Source of the DNA: Rhizobium rosettiformans
Lineage (GTDB): Bacteria > Pseudomonadota > Alphaproteobacteria > Rhizobiales > Rhizobiaceae
Length of the DNA: 64,000 bases
Assembly (NCBI RefSeq): GCF_016806065.1
Contig: NZ_CP032405.1
Location: forward strand, 2,570,001-2,634,000
Direction of reading: 5' to 3'
Below, in pieces: positions 41,538-49,933 of this stretch (positions within the stretch are counted from its first letter, which is position 1; every line of letters starts with the position of its first letter). Both the position numbers and the translations under genes were made by a program. A model generated the notes under the pieces. It did no database searches and had not been told where the DNA came from. It saw only the letters and a list, made by a program, of their open reading frames with translations.

Positions 41538-42839
41538 ATGAAAACCAGCAGACGACAGTTTTTCGGTCTGGCGGCCGGCGGAGCGGCACTGGCCGCAGCA
41601 CCTTTGCAGGGCGCGACGGCACAGCCCGTCAAGACCAGTGCCCGCATTCTGATCCTGGGTGCTGGCGCGGCCGGAACGGCACTTGCCAACCAGCTGTCCA
41701 CCCGGCTCGACGGTGCCAAGATCACCATTCTCGATCCGCGCAAGCAGCACTGGTACCAGCCGGGCTTCACGCTGATCGCCGCGGGCCTCAAGCCCGCGTC
41801 CTATTCTGTGTCCGGCACGGCCGACTGGCTGCCTTCAGGCGTCGAATGGATCGAGGAAGGTGCGGCCGAAATCGATCCCGACGGCAAGAAGGTGGTGACG
41901 GAGAGCGGCAAGGCGATTGAATACGATTTCCTCTTCGTCGCGACCGGTTTGAAGCTCGACTACGCGGCGATCGAAGGCATGTCGCTCGATCTGATCGGCA
42001 AGGACGGCATCGGTTCTGTCTATGCAGGCCCTGATTACGCCGAGAAGACCTGGGCGGAGATGGACCGCTTCACCGACAAGGGCGGTCTTGCCCTCTTCTC
42101 GCGCCCGGCGACCGAGATGAAATGCGCTGGCGCTCCGCTGAAATACACCTTCCTCACCGAGGATTATCTCACCCGCAAGGGTACCCGCAGCAACTCCAAG
42201 ATCGTCTATGCTGCCCACAACAAGGCGCTTTTCGGGGTGCCTATCGTCTCCGAAAAGGTGCGCATGCTCTATGAGGAGCGAGGCATCGAGACGGTCTACG
42301 AGCACGTGATGAAGAAGATCGATCCCGTGCGCAAGATCGCCACCTTCACCACGCCGGAAGGCGACAAGGAACTCGGCTACGACTTCACCAACGTCATCCC
42401 GCCCATGCGTGCGCCCGATGTCATCCTGCACAGCCCGCTGCCCTGGGCCGACAAATGGGTAGGCCAGGGCTGGGTCGAGGTCGACAAGCACACCCTGCGC
42501 CATGCCCGTTACCCCGATGTCTTCGCCGTCGGCGACATTGCAGGCGTGCCCAAGGGCAAGACGGCCGCCAGCGTAAAATGGCAGGTGCCGGTCGCGGTCG
42601 ACCAGCTCGTCGCCCAGATCGAGGGCCGCGAGAGCAAGGAAAGCTACGATGGCTACACGTCCTGCCCGCTGATCACCCGCATCGGCTCGGCCATGCTGGT
42701 CGAGTTCGACTACAAGGACAATCTCGTCCCGTCCTTCCCCGGACTGATCGCCCCGCTGGAAGAGCTCTGGATTTCCTGGTTGATGAAGGAGATCGCCTTG
42801 AAACCCACCTATAACGCCATGCTGCGCGGTCGCGCCTGA
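41538..42839 (+). CDS. Tat-exported FAD oxidoreductase, type II sulfide:quinone oxidoreductase-like
   Basis: A 433-residue flavoprotein. A Tat signal (SRRQFFGLAAGGAALAA, residues 4-20) is followed by an FAD-binding GAGAAGTALANQL and the SQR segment HWYQPGFTLIAAG. Two cysteines at the positions used by mitochondrial-type (type II) SQR are present: MKCAGAPLKYTFL and TSCPLITRIGSAMLVEFDY. The reaction would be sulfide oxidation with electrons to quinone; a soluble Tat-exported form is unusual. A small DUF5368 membrane protein follows 10 bases later. ATG 41538 has GGGGGAGG at good spacing. Confidence 0.85.
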   Translation: MKTSRRQFFGLAAGGAALAAAPLQGATAQPVKTSARILILGAGAAGTALANQLSTRLDGAKITILDPRKQHWYQPGFTLIAAGLKPASYSVSGTADWLPSGVEWIEEGAAEIDPDGKKVVTESGKAIEYDFLFVATGLKLDYAAIEGMSLDLIGKDGIGSVYAGPDYAEKTWAEMDRFTDKGGLALFSRPATEMKCAGAPLKYTFLTEDYLTRKGTRSNSKIVYAAHNKALFGVPIVSEKVRMLYEERGIETVYEHVMKKIDPVRKIATFTTPEGDKELGYDFTNVIPPMRAPDVILHSPLPWADKWVGQGWVEVDKHTLRHARYPDVFAVGDIAGVPKGKTAASVKWQVPVAVDQLVAQIEGRESKESYDGYTSCPLITRIGSAMLVEFDYKDNLVPSFPGLIAPLEELWISWLMKEIALKPTYNAMLRGRA

Positions 42840-42849
42840 GGAGGATGCC

Positions 42850-43203
42850 ATGAAGGACATGACTGTCGGAATGATCGTTGCGGTTCTCGAGGAGATCTTC
42901 GGCCACACCCTGTTCTGGGTCATGGTCGCATTCGCTGCCGTCATCACGCTTGCCTATCTCTACGTGCTGATCCGCGATCGCCAGGTTTCCTGGAAGAAGT
43001 TTCTGCTGGCCCAGCTTACCATGCCGGTCGGCGCCATCGGCGCCGTCTGGTTCGTCCAGGCCGTGACCCGCTCCGGCTTCGGCGACATCGGCGGCCCCGT
43101 CGATGTCATCGTGTTGCTCGGCGTCGCTGCCATGGGTGCCATCGGCATCGCGATACTCGTCTATACGGTGCAATCGCTGGTGAGCCGTCCTGCGGCTCGC
43201 TGA
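42850..43203 (+). CDS. DUF5368 membrane protein
   Basis: A 117-residue protein with three hydrophobic helices (about 8-45, 55-72, 80-110) and a charged loop RDRQVSWKKF. I assign it to DUF5368 from overall layout and its position right after an SQR-like flavoprotein. It may anchor the exported flavoprotein to the membrane or pass electrons to quinone, but this is inference. It overlaps nothing and shares the operon, with a terminator-like hairpin 22 bases after its stop. Confidence 0.7.
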   Translation: MKDMTVGMIVAVLEEIFGHTLFWVMVAFAAVITLAYLYVLIRDRQVSWKKFLLAQLTMPVGAIGAVWFVQAVTRSGFGDIGGPVDVIVLLGVAAMGAIGIAILVYTVQSLVSRPAAR

Positions 43204-43225
43204 AAAGCGCGTTGAAGTCAGATCA

Positions 43226-43252
43226 GACCGGCAGGCACATCGCTTGCCGGTC
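43226..43252 (+). terminator. Hairpin after the SQR-DUF5368 operon
   Basis: GACCGGCA (43226-43233) pairs with TGCCGGTC (43245-43252), 22 bases after the DUF5368 stop. A T-rich stretch (ATTTTG) lies a few bases on. Confidence 0.6.
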
Positions 43253-43388
43253 TCTGCAATTTTGCCGTGGCTACGGTGAAAAGGTCACGGATCTTTGATT
43301 TTTCAGGGGGGAGCCTGCCTTGTTTGGCGCCTTTTGCCGTTATAACGGTGAAGCCATCCAAGATCCTTGCAACGCAGGTAACTGACCC

Positions 43389-44135
43389 ATGTCGACATCC
43401 GAACTCTCGATCACCAAGCGCCGCCTCCTCGGCGGTATCGCCATTGCCGCCGTCGGCTTCGCGCTCACTGCCTGCAGCGACGCAGAAGACAAGGCCGCCA
43501 GTGCCGAGCCCAAACCCGCCGTCAGCAACGAGACCACGGCCTCGACGACCTCTGCCCAGATCCCGACTGCGGATCGCGACGTCGACATGGAAGAGGCATT
43601 GAAGCCCGGTCCGCTCAAGGAAATGGCCCTCGGCGACCCGAATGCGCCGGTCAAGATCATCGAATACATGTCGATGACCTGCTCGCATTGTGCAAACTTC
43701 CACGTCCGCACCTTCGACGAAATCAAGACGCGCTATGTCGACACCGGCAAGGTCTATTTCATCGTGCGCGAATTCCCGTTCCCGCAGGACACCGCATCGC
43801 TGGCGGCCTTCATGCTGGCCCGCTGCACGACCGAAGAGCGCTACTTCCCCTTCGTCTCCACGCTTCTCAAGCAGCAGTCCGCCTGGGCGGCGCCGGCTGA
43901 CGGCGACGTGCGCAATGCTATGCTGCAAATGTCCAAGCTTGCCGGTTTTACACAGGAGAGCTTCGACGCCTGCTTGACGAACGCCCAGCTTGCCGGTGAT
44001 GTGTCGGCAGTCCGCGACCGCGGCGCCCAGGAATTCGGTGTCCAGTCGACGCCGACCTTCCTGATCAATGGCAAGGCCTATTCGGGGGACATGTCGGTTG
44101 ACTCCATGTCGGCCCTCATCGACAGCATGCTCTGA
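43389..44135 (+). CDS. DsbA family thiol-disulfide oxidoreductase (lipoprotein)
   Basis: A 248-residue exported oxidoreductase. Residues 8-30 form a signal with lipobox LTAC, so Cys-29 is probably lipid-modified; an Ala/Thr/Pro linker (30-75) leads to a DsbA-like thioredoxin domain with active site CSHC in YMSMTCSHCANFH and the cis-proline in VQSTPTFLINGK. It introduces or shuffles disulfides in envelope proteins. It is followed by a strong terminator and then smc. Confidence 0.92.
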   Translation: MSTSELSITKRRLLGGIAIAAVGFALTACSDAEDKAASAEPKPAVSNETTASTTSAQIPTADRDVDMEEALKPGPLKEMALGDPNAPVKIIEYMSMTCSHCANFHVRTFDEIKTRYVDTGKVYFIVREFPFPQDTASLAAFMLARCTTEERYFPFVSTLLKQQSAWAAPADGDVRNAMLQMSKLAGFTQESFDACLTNAQLAGDVSAVRDRGAQEFGVQSTPTFLINGKAYSGDMSVDSMSALIDSML

Positions 44136-44154
44136 TCGACGATCCGTTCTGACG

Positions 44155-44187
44155 ACGGGCGCCGGGGAAACCCGTGCGCCCGTTTTT
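44155..44187 (+). terminator. Rho-independent terminator between dsbA and smc
   Basis: ACGGGCGC and CGGG (44155-44166) pair with CCCG and GCGCCCGT around a GAAA tetraloop, and TTTTT follows at 44183-44187. It separates dsbA from the smc transcript. Confidence 0.8.
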
Positions 44188-44216
44188 CGTGCGTTTCTTC
44201 GCGGGTGGGTGGCGCC

Positions 44217-47200
44217 ATGAAATTCAACCGCCTGCGCGTCGTTGGCTTCAAGTCCTTCGTCGAACCCTCCGAATTCGTCATCGAACGGGGCCTCACCGGC
44301 ATTGTCGGGCCGAATGGCTGCGGCAAGTCGAACCTCGTCGAGGCCCTGCGCTGGGTGATGGGCGAGAACTCCTACAAGAACATGCGCGCCTCCGGCATGG
44401 ACGACGTCATCTTCTCGGGCTCCGGCAACCGCCCCGCCCGCAACTCCGCCGAAGTCGGCCTCCACCTCGACAATTCCGACCGCACGGCCCCAGCCGCCTT
44501 CAACGATGCCGATGAAATCCAGGTGACCCGCCGCATCGAGCGCGGCAATGGCTCAGTTTATCGCATCAACGGCAAGGAAGCCCGCGCCAAGGATGTGCAG
44601 CTTCTCTTCGCAGATGCCTCGACCGGTGCCCGCTCGCCCTCGATGGTCGGCCAGGGGCGTATCGGCGAACTGATTTCAGCCAAGCCTCAGGCCCGCCGGC
44701 AATTGCTCGAAGAGGCCGCCGGCATTTCCGGCCTGCACTCCCGCCGTCATGAGGCGGAACTCAGGCTGCGCGCGGCGGAAACCAATCTGGAGCGCCTGGA
44801 AGACATCACCGCCCAGCTGGAAAGCCAGATCGAGAGCCTGAAGCGCCAGGCCCGACAGGCCAACCGCTTCAAGCAGCTGTCTGCCGACATCCGCGCCCAT
44901 GATGCCATGCTCCTGCACATCCGCTGGTCGCAGGCCAAGCAGGCGGAGGGCGAGGCGGAAAGCGCCCTGAACCAGGCCATGTCTACGGTTGCCGAAAAGG
45001 CGAACCACCAGATGGAGGCGGCCAAGCTCCAGGCCGTGGCGAGCCTCAAGATGCCGGAACTGCGCGAGGAGGAGGCGAAGGCCGCCGCAGCTCTCCAGCG
45101 CCTGCAGATCGCCCGTAGCCAGCTCGACGAGGAAGCCAACCGTATCCTTCGCCGCCGCGATGAACTCACCCGCCGCCTCGCCCAGCTCGACGAGGACATC
45201 CGCCGCGAAGAGCGCCTCGTGTCGGAAAATGCCGAGGTCATCCAGCGGCTCGCCGAAGAAGAGGCGGAACTCGAGGAAATTCTCGCCGATGCCGGCCGCT
45301 TCGGTGAAGAGGCAAAGGAAGCTTTCGAAGCCGCCGCCGCAACGCTCGCCGACAGCGAACGCGATTTCACAAGGCTCACCGCCGAACGCGCCGAAGCCGC
45401 TGCCGGTCGCAACCAGCTGGAACGCGCGATCCGCGATCTGACGGAGCGCCGCGCTCGCCTGGAGCGCCAGGTGTCGGAAGCCTCGCGTGAACTCTCCGAC
45501 ATCTCCGACCGCATCGCCGCTCTCCCCGATCCGGACGAAAAGCGCGAAATGGTCGAGATCGCCGAACAGGCGGTTGCCGATGCCGAAAGTGCGGCCATGG
45601 AAGCCGAGGCTGCCCTCAATGAGGCCCGCCGCACCGAAGGCCATCTGCGCCAGCCGCTTGAGGCCGCGCGCGCCCGCGTCAACGGGCTGGAGACCGAAGC
45701 GCGCACCATCGCCCGCATTCTGGCCTCCACCACGACGGGTGATTTTCCGCCCGTCGCCGACGAACTCTCGGTTGATCGCGGCTATGAAACCGCCCTGGGC
45801 GCTGCCCTCGGCGACGATCTCGACAGCGCGCTCGACCAATCCGCCCCCGCCCATTGGCACGGCAATGGCGATGGGGCAGGGGATCCGGCCCTGCCGACGG
45901 GCGCCAAGCCCCTCATTGCCCATGTCCGCGCACCGGCGGCACTCACCCGTGCGCTGCGCCAGATCGGCGTGGTCGAGGAAACCGACGCTCTCCGCCTGAT
46001 GGCAAGCCTCGCCCCCGGCCAGCGGCTCGTCACCCGCGACGGTGCCGTCTATCGCTGGGACGGCCATGTCACCGGTGCCGATGCCCCGAGTGCCGCAGCC
46101 CTCCGCCTGGCACAGAAGAACCGTCTCTCCGAAATCGAGATCGAAACCGAGGAAGCCCGCGACCAGATGGTCGAGGCCGAGGATCGCTTGAGCGAAGCCG
46201 CCGATGCCATCCGCGCCGAGGAAGCCCGCCTAACCGATGCCCGCGACCGCAGCCGCCTGACGGTCCGAAGCCTGGCCGAAGCCCGCGATGCGCTCGCCCA
46301 GGCCGAACGCGCCTCGGGCGATCTCATCCGCCGCCGCGAGGTGATCGAGGAGGCGGTGAATGGCTTGAAGGCCCAGATCGAGGAGATCGTCGAGCAGGAG
46401 GAAACCGCCCGTGTAGAGATGGAGGAGACGCCCGACCTCTCTGCCCTCGACGCCCGCCTGCGCGAGGCCGAGGCTATTGTCGCCCGCGATCGTGGCCTTC
46501 TTGCCGAAGCGCGCGCCCGTTTCGAAGGGCTCGCCCGCGAAGACGAGATGCGCCGCCGCCGCATTCTTTCCATTCGCCAGGAAAAGCAGAACTGGCAGAA
46601 CCGCGCGAAATCCGCCGAGGAACACATCGCGACGCTGCGCGAGCGCGAGGCCGAGGCCCGCGAGGAGATCACCGATCTCGAAATGGCCCCCGACGAATTC
46701 GAGGATAAGCGCCGCAATCTGATGACCGCCCTCGACAAGGCCGAGAAGGACCGCCGCGACGCCGCCGACCGTTTGGTGGAAGCCGAGACCCGCCAGCGCG
46801 AGGCCGATCAGAAGGCGGCAGCCGCCCTTGCTGAACTTGCTGAAAGCAGAGAAAAGCGCGGCCGCGCCGAGGAGCGCCTGGTCTCTGCCCGCGAATGGCG
46901 CATCGAGGCTGAGACCCGTATCGGTGACACGCTGAATGTCGGCCCTCATGACGCTTTCCGCCTGACCGGCCTTAAAGATCCCTCCGAGATCGGCGACCTG
47001 CGCGAGGTCGAGCGCAATCTCGATCGGCTGAAGATGGAGCGCGAGCGGCTCGGCGCCGTCAACCTGCGCGCCGAGGAAGAGCAGAAGGAACTGTCCGACA
47101 AGCTCGCCGCCCTCATCAAGGAGCGCGACGACATCATAGACGCGATCCGCAAGCTGCGTGGCGCCATCCAGAGCCTCAACCGCGAGGGCCGCGAACGGCT

Positions 47201-47681
47201 TATCGCCGCCTTCGACGTCGTCAACGCCCAGTTCCAGCGCCTCTTCACCCACCTGTTCAACGGCGGCACGGCCGAACTGCAGCTGATCGAAAGCGACGAC
47301 CCGCTTGAAGCCGGCCTCGAAATTCTCGCCCGCCCGCCGGGCAAGAAGCCGCAGACCATGACGCTGCTCTCGGGCGGCGAACAGGCGCTGACCGCCATGG
47401 CTCTGATTTTCGCGGTGTTTCTCACCAACCCGGCGCCGATCTGCGTGCTGGACGAAGTGGACGCGCCGCTCGACGACCACAATGTCGAGCGCTACTGCAA
47501 TCTGATGGACGAAATGGCCGCCTCCACCGAGACCCGCTTCGTCATCATCACCCACAACCCCATCACCATGGCTCGCATGAACCGCCTCTTCGGGGTGACG
47601 ATGGCCGAGCAGGGTGTGTCCCAGCTCGTCTCCGTCGACCTGCAGACCGCGGAGGCGCTGCGCGAGAGGGAGCTGGTGTAA
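44217..47681 (+). CDS. smc: Chromosome segregation protein SMC
   Basis: A 1154-residue SMC ATPase that compacts and separates chromosomes with ScpA and ScpB. The head is built from GPNGCGKSNLVEALRWVMGENS (Walker A, about 30-51) and the C-terminal LLSGGEQALTAMALIF (signature, about 1045) with ICVLDEVDAPLDDHN (Walker B). Long coiled coils (about 165-480 and 660-1000) flank a hinge near 500-650. ATG 44217 is used; GTG 44205 is also in frame. Two long antisense open frames inside it are codon shadows. Confidence 0.97.
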   Translation: MKFNRLRVVGFKSFVEPSEFVIERGLTGIVGPNGCGKSNLVEALRWVMGENSYKNMRASGMDDVIFSGSGNRPARNSAEVGLHLDNSDRTAPAAFNDADEIQVTRRIERGNGSVYRINGKEARAKDVQLLFADASTGARSPSMVGQGRIGELISAKPQARRQLLEEAAGISGLHSRRHEAELRLRAAETNLERLEDITAQLESQIESLKRQARQANRFKQLSADIRAHDAMLLHIRWSQAKQAEGEAESALNQAMSTVAEKANHQMEAAKLQAVASLKMPELREEEAKAAAALQRLQIARSQLDEEANRILRRRDELTRRLAQLDEDIRREERLVSENAEVIQRLAEEEAELEEILADAGRFGEEAKEAFEAAAATLADSERDFTRLTAERAEAAAGRNQLERAIRDLTERRARLERQVSEASRELSDISDRIAALPDPDEKREMVEIAEQAVADAESAAMEAEAALNEARRTEGHLRQPLEAARARVNGLETEARTIARILASTTTGDFPPVADELSVDRGYETALGAALGDDLDSALDQSAPAHWHGNGDGAGDPALPTGAKPLIAHVRAPAALTRALRQIGVVEETDALRLMASLAPGQRLVTRDGAVYRWDGHVTGADAPSAAALRLAQKNRLSEIEIETEEARDQMVEAEDRLSEAADAIRAEEARLTDARDRSRLTVRSLAEARDALAQAERASGDLIRRREVIEEAVNGLKAQIEEIVEQEETARVEMEETPDLSALDARLREAEAIVARDRGLLAEARARFEGLAREDEMRRRRILSIRQEKQNWQNRAKSAEEHIATLREREAEAREEITDLEMAPDEFEDKRRNLMTALDKAEKDRRDAADRLVEAETRQREADQKAAAALAELAESREKRGRAEERLVSAREWRIEAETRIGDTLNVGPHDAFRLTGLKDPSEIGDLREVERNLDRLKMERERLGAVNLRAEEEQKELSDKLAALIKERDDIIDAIRKLRGAIQSLNREGRERLIAAFDVVNAQFQRLFTHLFNGGTAELQLIESDDPLEAGLEILARPPGKKPQTMTLLSGGEQALTAMALIFAVFLTNPAPICVLDEVDAPLDDHNVERYCNLMDEMAASTETRFVIITHNPITMARMNRLFGVTMAEQGVSQLVSVDLQTAEALRERELV

Positions 47682-47774
47682 GCCGGCCGGTTGCCGACCA
47701 TCGGCCGATGCAAGTACAATCGATGCATGTGATGGTTTTACGGTACAGGTTATTCTGTCGAGGTGCAGCGAGCC

Positions 47775-47951
47775 ATGTTGAAAGAGATCTCCAACGACAG
47801 CGATTATCGAACGGCGCTCTCGGCGGTCCGCCCGTTTTTCGACCATGAGCCTGAAGACGGCACCGCAGAAGCGCTGGAATTCGACCGCTTAGTTGCGCTC
47901 ATCGAAGGCTATGAGGCTCTTCATTTTCCGGTGACGGAGAAGGCGGCGTGA
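47775..47951 (+). CDS. Small HigA-like fragment (N-terminal region only)
   Basis: A 58-residue product: MLKEISNDSDYRTALSAVRPFF then EALEFDRLVALIEGYEALHFPV resembles the N-terminal part of HigA-type antitoxins (DYRAAL...DRLEVLATLVEAYEA-HYPI), but the protein stops exactly where the helix-turn-helix should begin. It may be a truncated antitoxin or an independent small protein. ATG 47775 follows GAGGTGCAGCGAG. Its stop overlaps the GTG of the Ivy-like gene (GTGA at 47948), so the two are coupled. Confidence 0.6.
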   Translation: MLKEISNDSDYRTALSAVRPFFDHEPEDGTAEALEFDRLVALIEGYEALHFPVTEKAA

Positions 47952-48382
47952 AGTTAAACCGTTTCTCGACCCAGCTTGCTCTTCTCGCAGTGCTCCTTCT
48001 GAGCGCCGCCCCCCTCCATGCCCAAACCGCGTCCACCTCGCTCGCCGGCAACTACCTGCCGAGCGTGCTTGCGGCCTCGCCGGCTCATCGCGACAGCCTG
48101 ATGGAGATGATCAAGGGCCAGCCGGGTCTGCCTTTCTGGGTGCGCGCCCTGGTGCGCCAGCCGCGTTACGTCGCGCTCGCCTCCGAGGAGGTCGCGGTCA
48201 AGGACAAGCGCATGCAACTCTTCCGCGCCTGCGAGCCGCGGACCTGCGAAACAAGCTGGATCCGCGTGCTTTACTCCGAAGACGGCAAGCGAGCCCTGCT
48301 TTACGTCTCCGATGCCAAGCTTGGCATCAAGATCTTCGGCGATCCGACACCGGAGGAATTGACGTTTCTGGCGCGCCCCTGA
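47948..48382 (+). CDS. Ivy-type lysozyme inhibitor family protein
   Basis: A 144-residue secreted protein: signal peptide 1-25 (ending PLHAQ), then an Ivy-like fold with MIKGQPGLPFWVRALVRQPRYVALAS and the disulfide-closed loop CEPRTCETSW, comparable to the CKPHDC loop of E. coli Ivy that plugs the lysozyme active site. The C-terminus KIFGDPTPEELTFL also matches. It would protect periplasmic peptidoglycan. The GTG start is translationally coupled to the preceding small HigA-like ORF. Confidence 0.75.
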   Translation: MKLNRFSTQLALLAVLLLSAAPLHAQTASTSLAGNYLPSVLAASPAHRDSLMEMIKGQPGLPFWVRALVRQPRYVALASEEVAVKDKRMQLFRACEPRTCETSWIRVLYSEDGKRALLYVSDAKLGIKIFGDPTPEELTFLARP

Positions 48383-48383
48383 A

Positions 48384-49550
48384 TCAAGCCGCCAGCTTCT
48401 TGCGCCGAGCAGGCCCCACCGGCAGCGCGCCGCTCGCCAGGATCGATCCGAGCACCAGCGGCAGGCAGACGAGATAGGCGTTGCGGATGCCGAAGGCCTC
48501 GGCCACGAAGCCGAGCAGCGGCGGTCCGAGGAAGAACACGACAAAGGCCATCTGGGCGATCGCCGCGACATTGATCACGGCCGGTCTGTCGGTGCGCTGG
48601 GCAGCGGCCGAGACCGCCATCGGATAGACGGCGCTGCAGCCGGCGCCCATCAGCGCGAAGCCGAAAAGGGCCAGCGTCGGAGACGGCGCAATCCACGCCA
48701 TGGCGATACCCAGTGCCGCCACCGACAGGAGCACACGGCCCACGAGCCGCGCCCCGTGGCGATCGACCACCGGATCGACGGTGAGGCGCGCCAGTGCCAT
48801 GAAGAAGGCAAACAGCGTCAGTCCAGAACCGGAGATGAAGGGCGAGACGTCGAAGACCTCTTCCATGTAGATCGTCGACCAGTCGATGCCGGCCCCCTCG
48901 ATCAGGAAGGCCGAGGTGCCGATGATGCAAAGCGGCAGCAGCGCCAAGGTCGGCAGCGCAAAATGCGGTGCCTTGTCCTCTGCACCTGCGGTGGTGAGGA
49001 CAGGGGCGTTCTTCATGCCGGCGATTGTAACAGCACCGATGACGAACATCAGCCCGAGCAGCACATGCATATGCATCTGCATGCTGATCCCAGCCTGGCG
49101 CACCAATGAGGCCGTGATCGCGGTGACGAAGAATCCGAGGCTCCAGCAGCCATGCGCGCGGTTCATGATGCCGAAACCTGCCTGCGCCTCGATACGGCCG
49201 ATCTCAACATTGAGGCAGATCTCCAGCGCGCCGGCGAGCAGGCCCATGAGGAAAAGGGTCGCAAAGACGAAGGGTGCGGAGGGCAGCAACGGGATGAGGG
49301 ACAAGAGCGCCATCACCCCGAGCAGGCAGATGGCGAGCGTCGTGCGCGAACCGAGCCGCACGATGATGGGCGAAGACAGTGTCAGCGAGATCAGCGAGCC
49401 GATCGCCATGCCGATCAGCGTCATGCCGAGTTCGGCCTTATTCACCCCGAGTTGCACCTGCAGGTCCGGCAGCCGCGAGAACAGCGAGCCGGTCGACATG
49501 GCAAACAGGAAGAAGGCGATATAGACGCGGTACTGCGGCTGGAAATGCAT
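48384..49550 (-). CDS. MFS transporter
   Basis: A 388-residue major facilitator protein with 12 hydrophobic helices. The first helix (FFLFAMSTGSLFSRLPDLQVQLGV) and VRLGSRTTL loop 2-3 motif are typical of YbjJ-like MFS proteins (drug or sugar efflux). RLTVDPVVDRHGARLVGRVLL is the corresponding motif in the second half. ATG 49550 fits the family, although there is no good ribosome site; the open frame further upstream crosses a repeat and is rejected. Confidence 0.85.
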   Translation of the reverse strand: MHFQPQYRVYIAFFLFAMSTGSLFSRLPDLQVQLGVNKAELGMTLIGMAIGSLISLTLSSPIIVRLGSRTTLAICLLGVMALLSLIPLLPSAPFVFATLFLMGLLAGALEICLNVEIGRIEAQAGFGIMNRAHGCWSLGFFVTAITASLVRQAGISMQMHMHVLLGLMFVIGAVTIAGMKNAPVLTTAGAEDKAPHFALPTLALLPLCIIGTSAFLIEGAGIDWSTIYMEEVFDVSPFISGSGLTLFAFFMALARLTVDPVVDRHGARLVGRVLLSVAALGIAMAWIAPSPTLALFGFALMGAGCSAVYPMAVSAAAQRTDRPAVINVAAIAQMAFVVFFLGPPLLGFVAEAFGIRNAYLVCLPLVLGSILASGALPVGPARRKKLAA

Positions 49551-49933
49551 CGGGGAGACTCGATTTGTCTGATGACCAGTCAACGGCGTGCCAGCATTCG
49601 TCGGGCAAGTCCAGTGACGCCAGACGCCGATCGGTTCGCCCCCGGAAAAAGCCTGTTGTGTGGCGCTGTACGCCGAGACATCTGACGGGCAGGGGGCATG
49701 CCCCATAAGCGCCGTCATCCTCGGCCCTGTGCCGAGGATCTGCCAAGGGTGGCCAGGAAGGTGACGCTTAGGGAAGGTTCCAAACGTCGAGCCAATAGCA
49801 ACGGCAGTAGATCCTCGGGACAAGCCCGAGGATGACGATCCACCGAAAAGAAAATGCCGGAAGCAAGCTCCAGGCATCGTCCTATTGGCTACCGCCTATT
49901 CGCTATTCGCTATTCGCTATTCGCTTCGCCCGC
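49551..49933. repeat. Intergenic region with composite palindrome and tandem repeat
   Basis: There is no gene here. Two stem-loops in inverted order form a composite element: 49712-49743 (CCTCGGC loop GCCGAGG) and 49809-49837 (CCTCGGG loop CCCGAGG), whose flanks GTCATCCTCGG and GAGGATCT are shared. Further on, the heptamer CTATTCG is repeated four times (49896-49923). Such palindromes are common in rhizobial genomes. The FabMG-like gene ends just after the heptamers. Confidence 0.7.

Noticed and set aside
44676..47846. Long minus-strand frames inside smc (463 and 538 residues)
   Set aside because: They mirror the codon structure of the SMC coiled coils and show no domain or start signal.
49896..49923. 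CTATTCG tandem repeat as a CRISPR-like array
   Set aside because: Units are 7 bases with no spacers.
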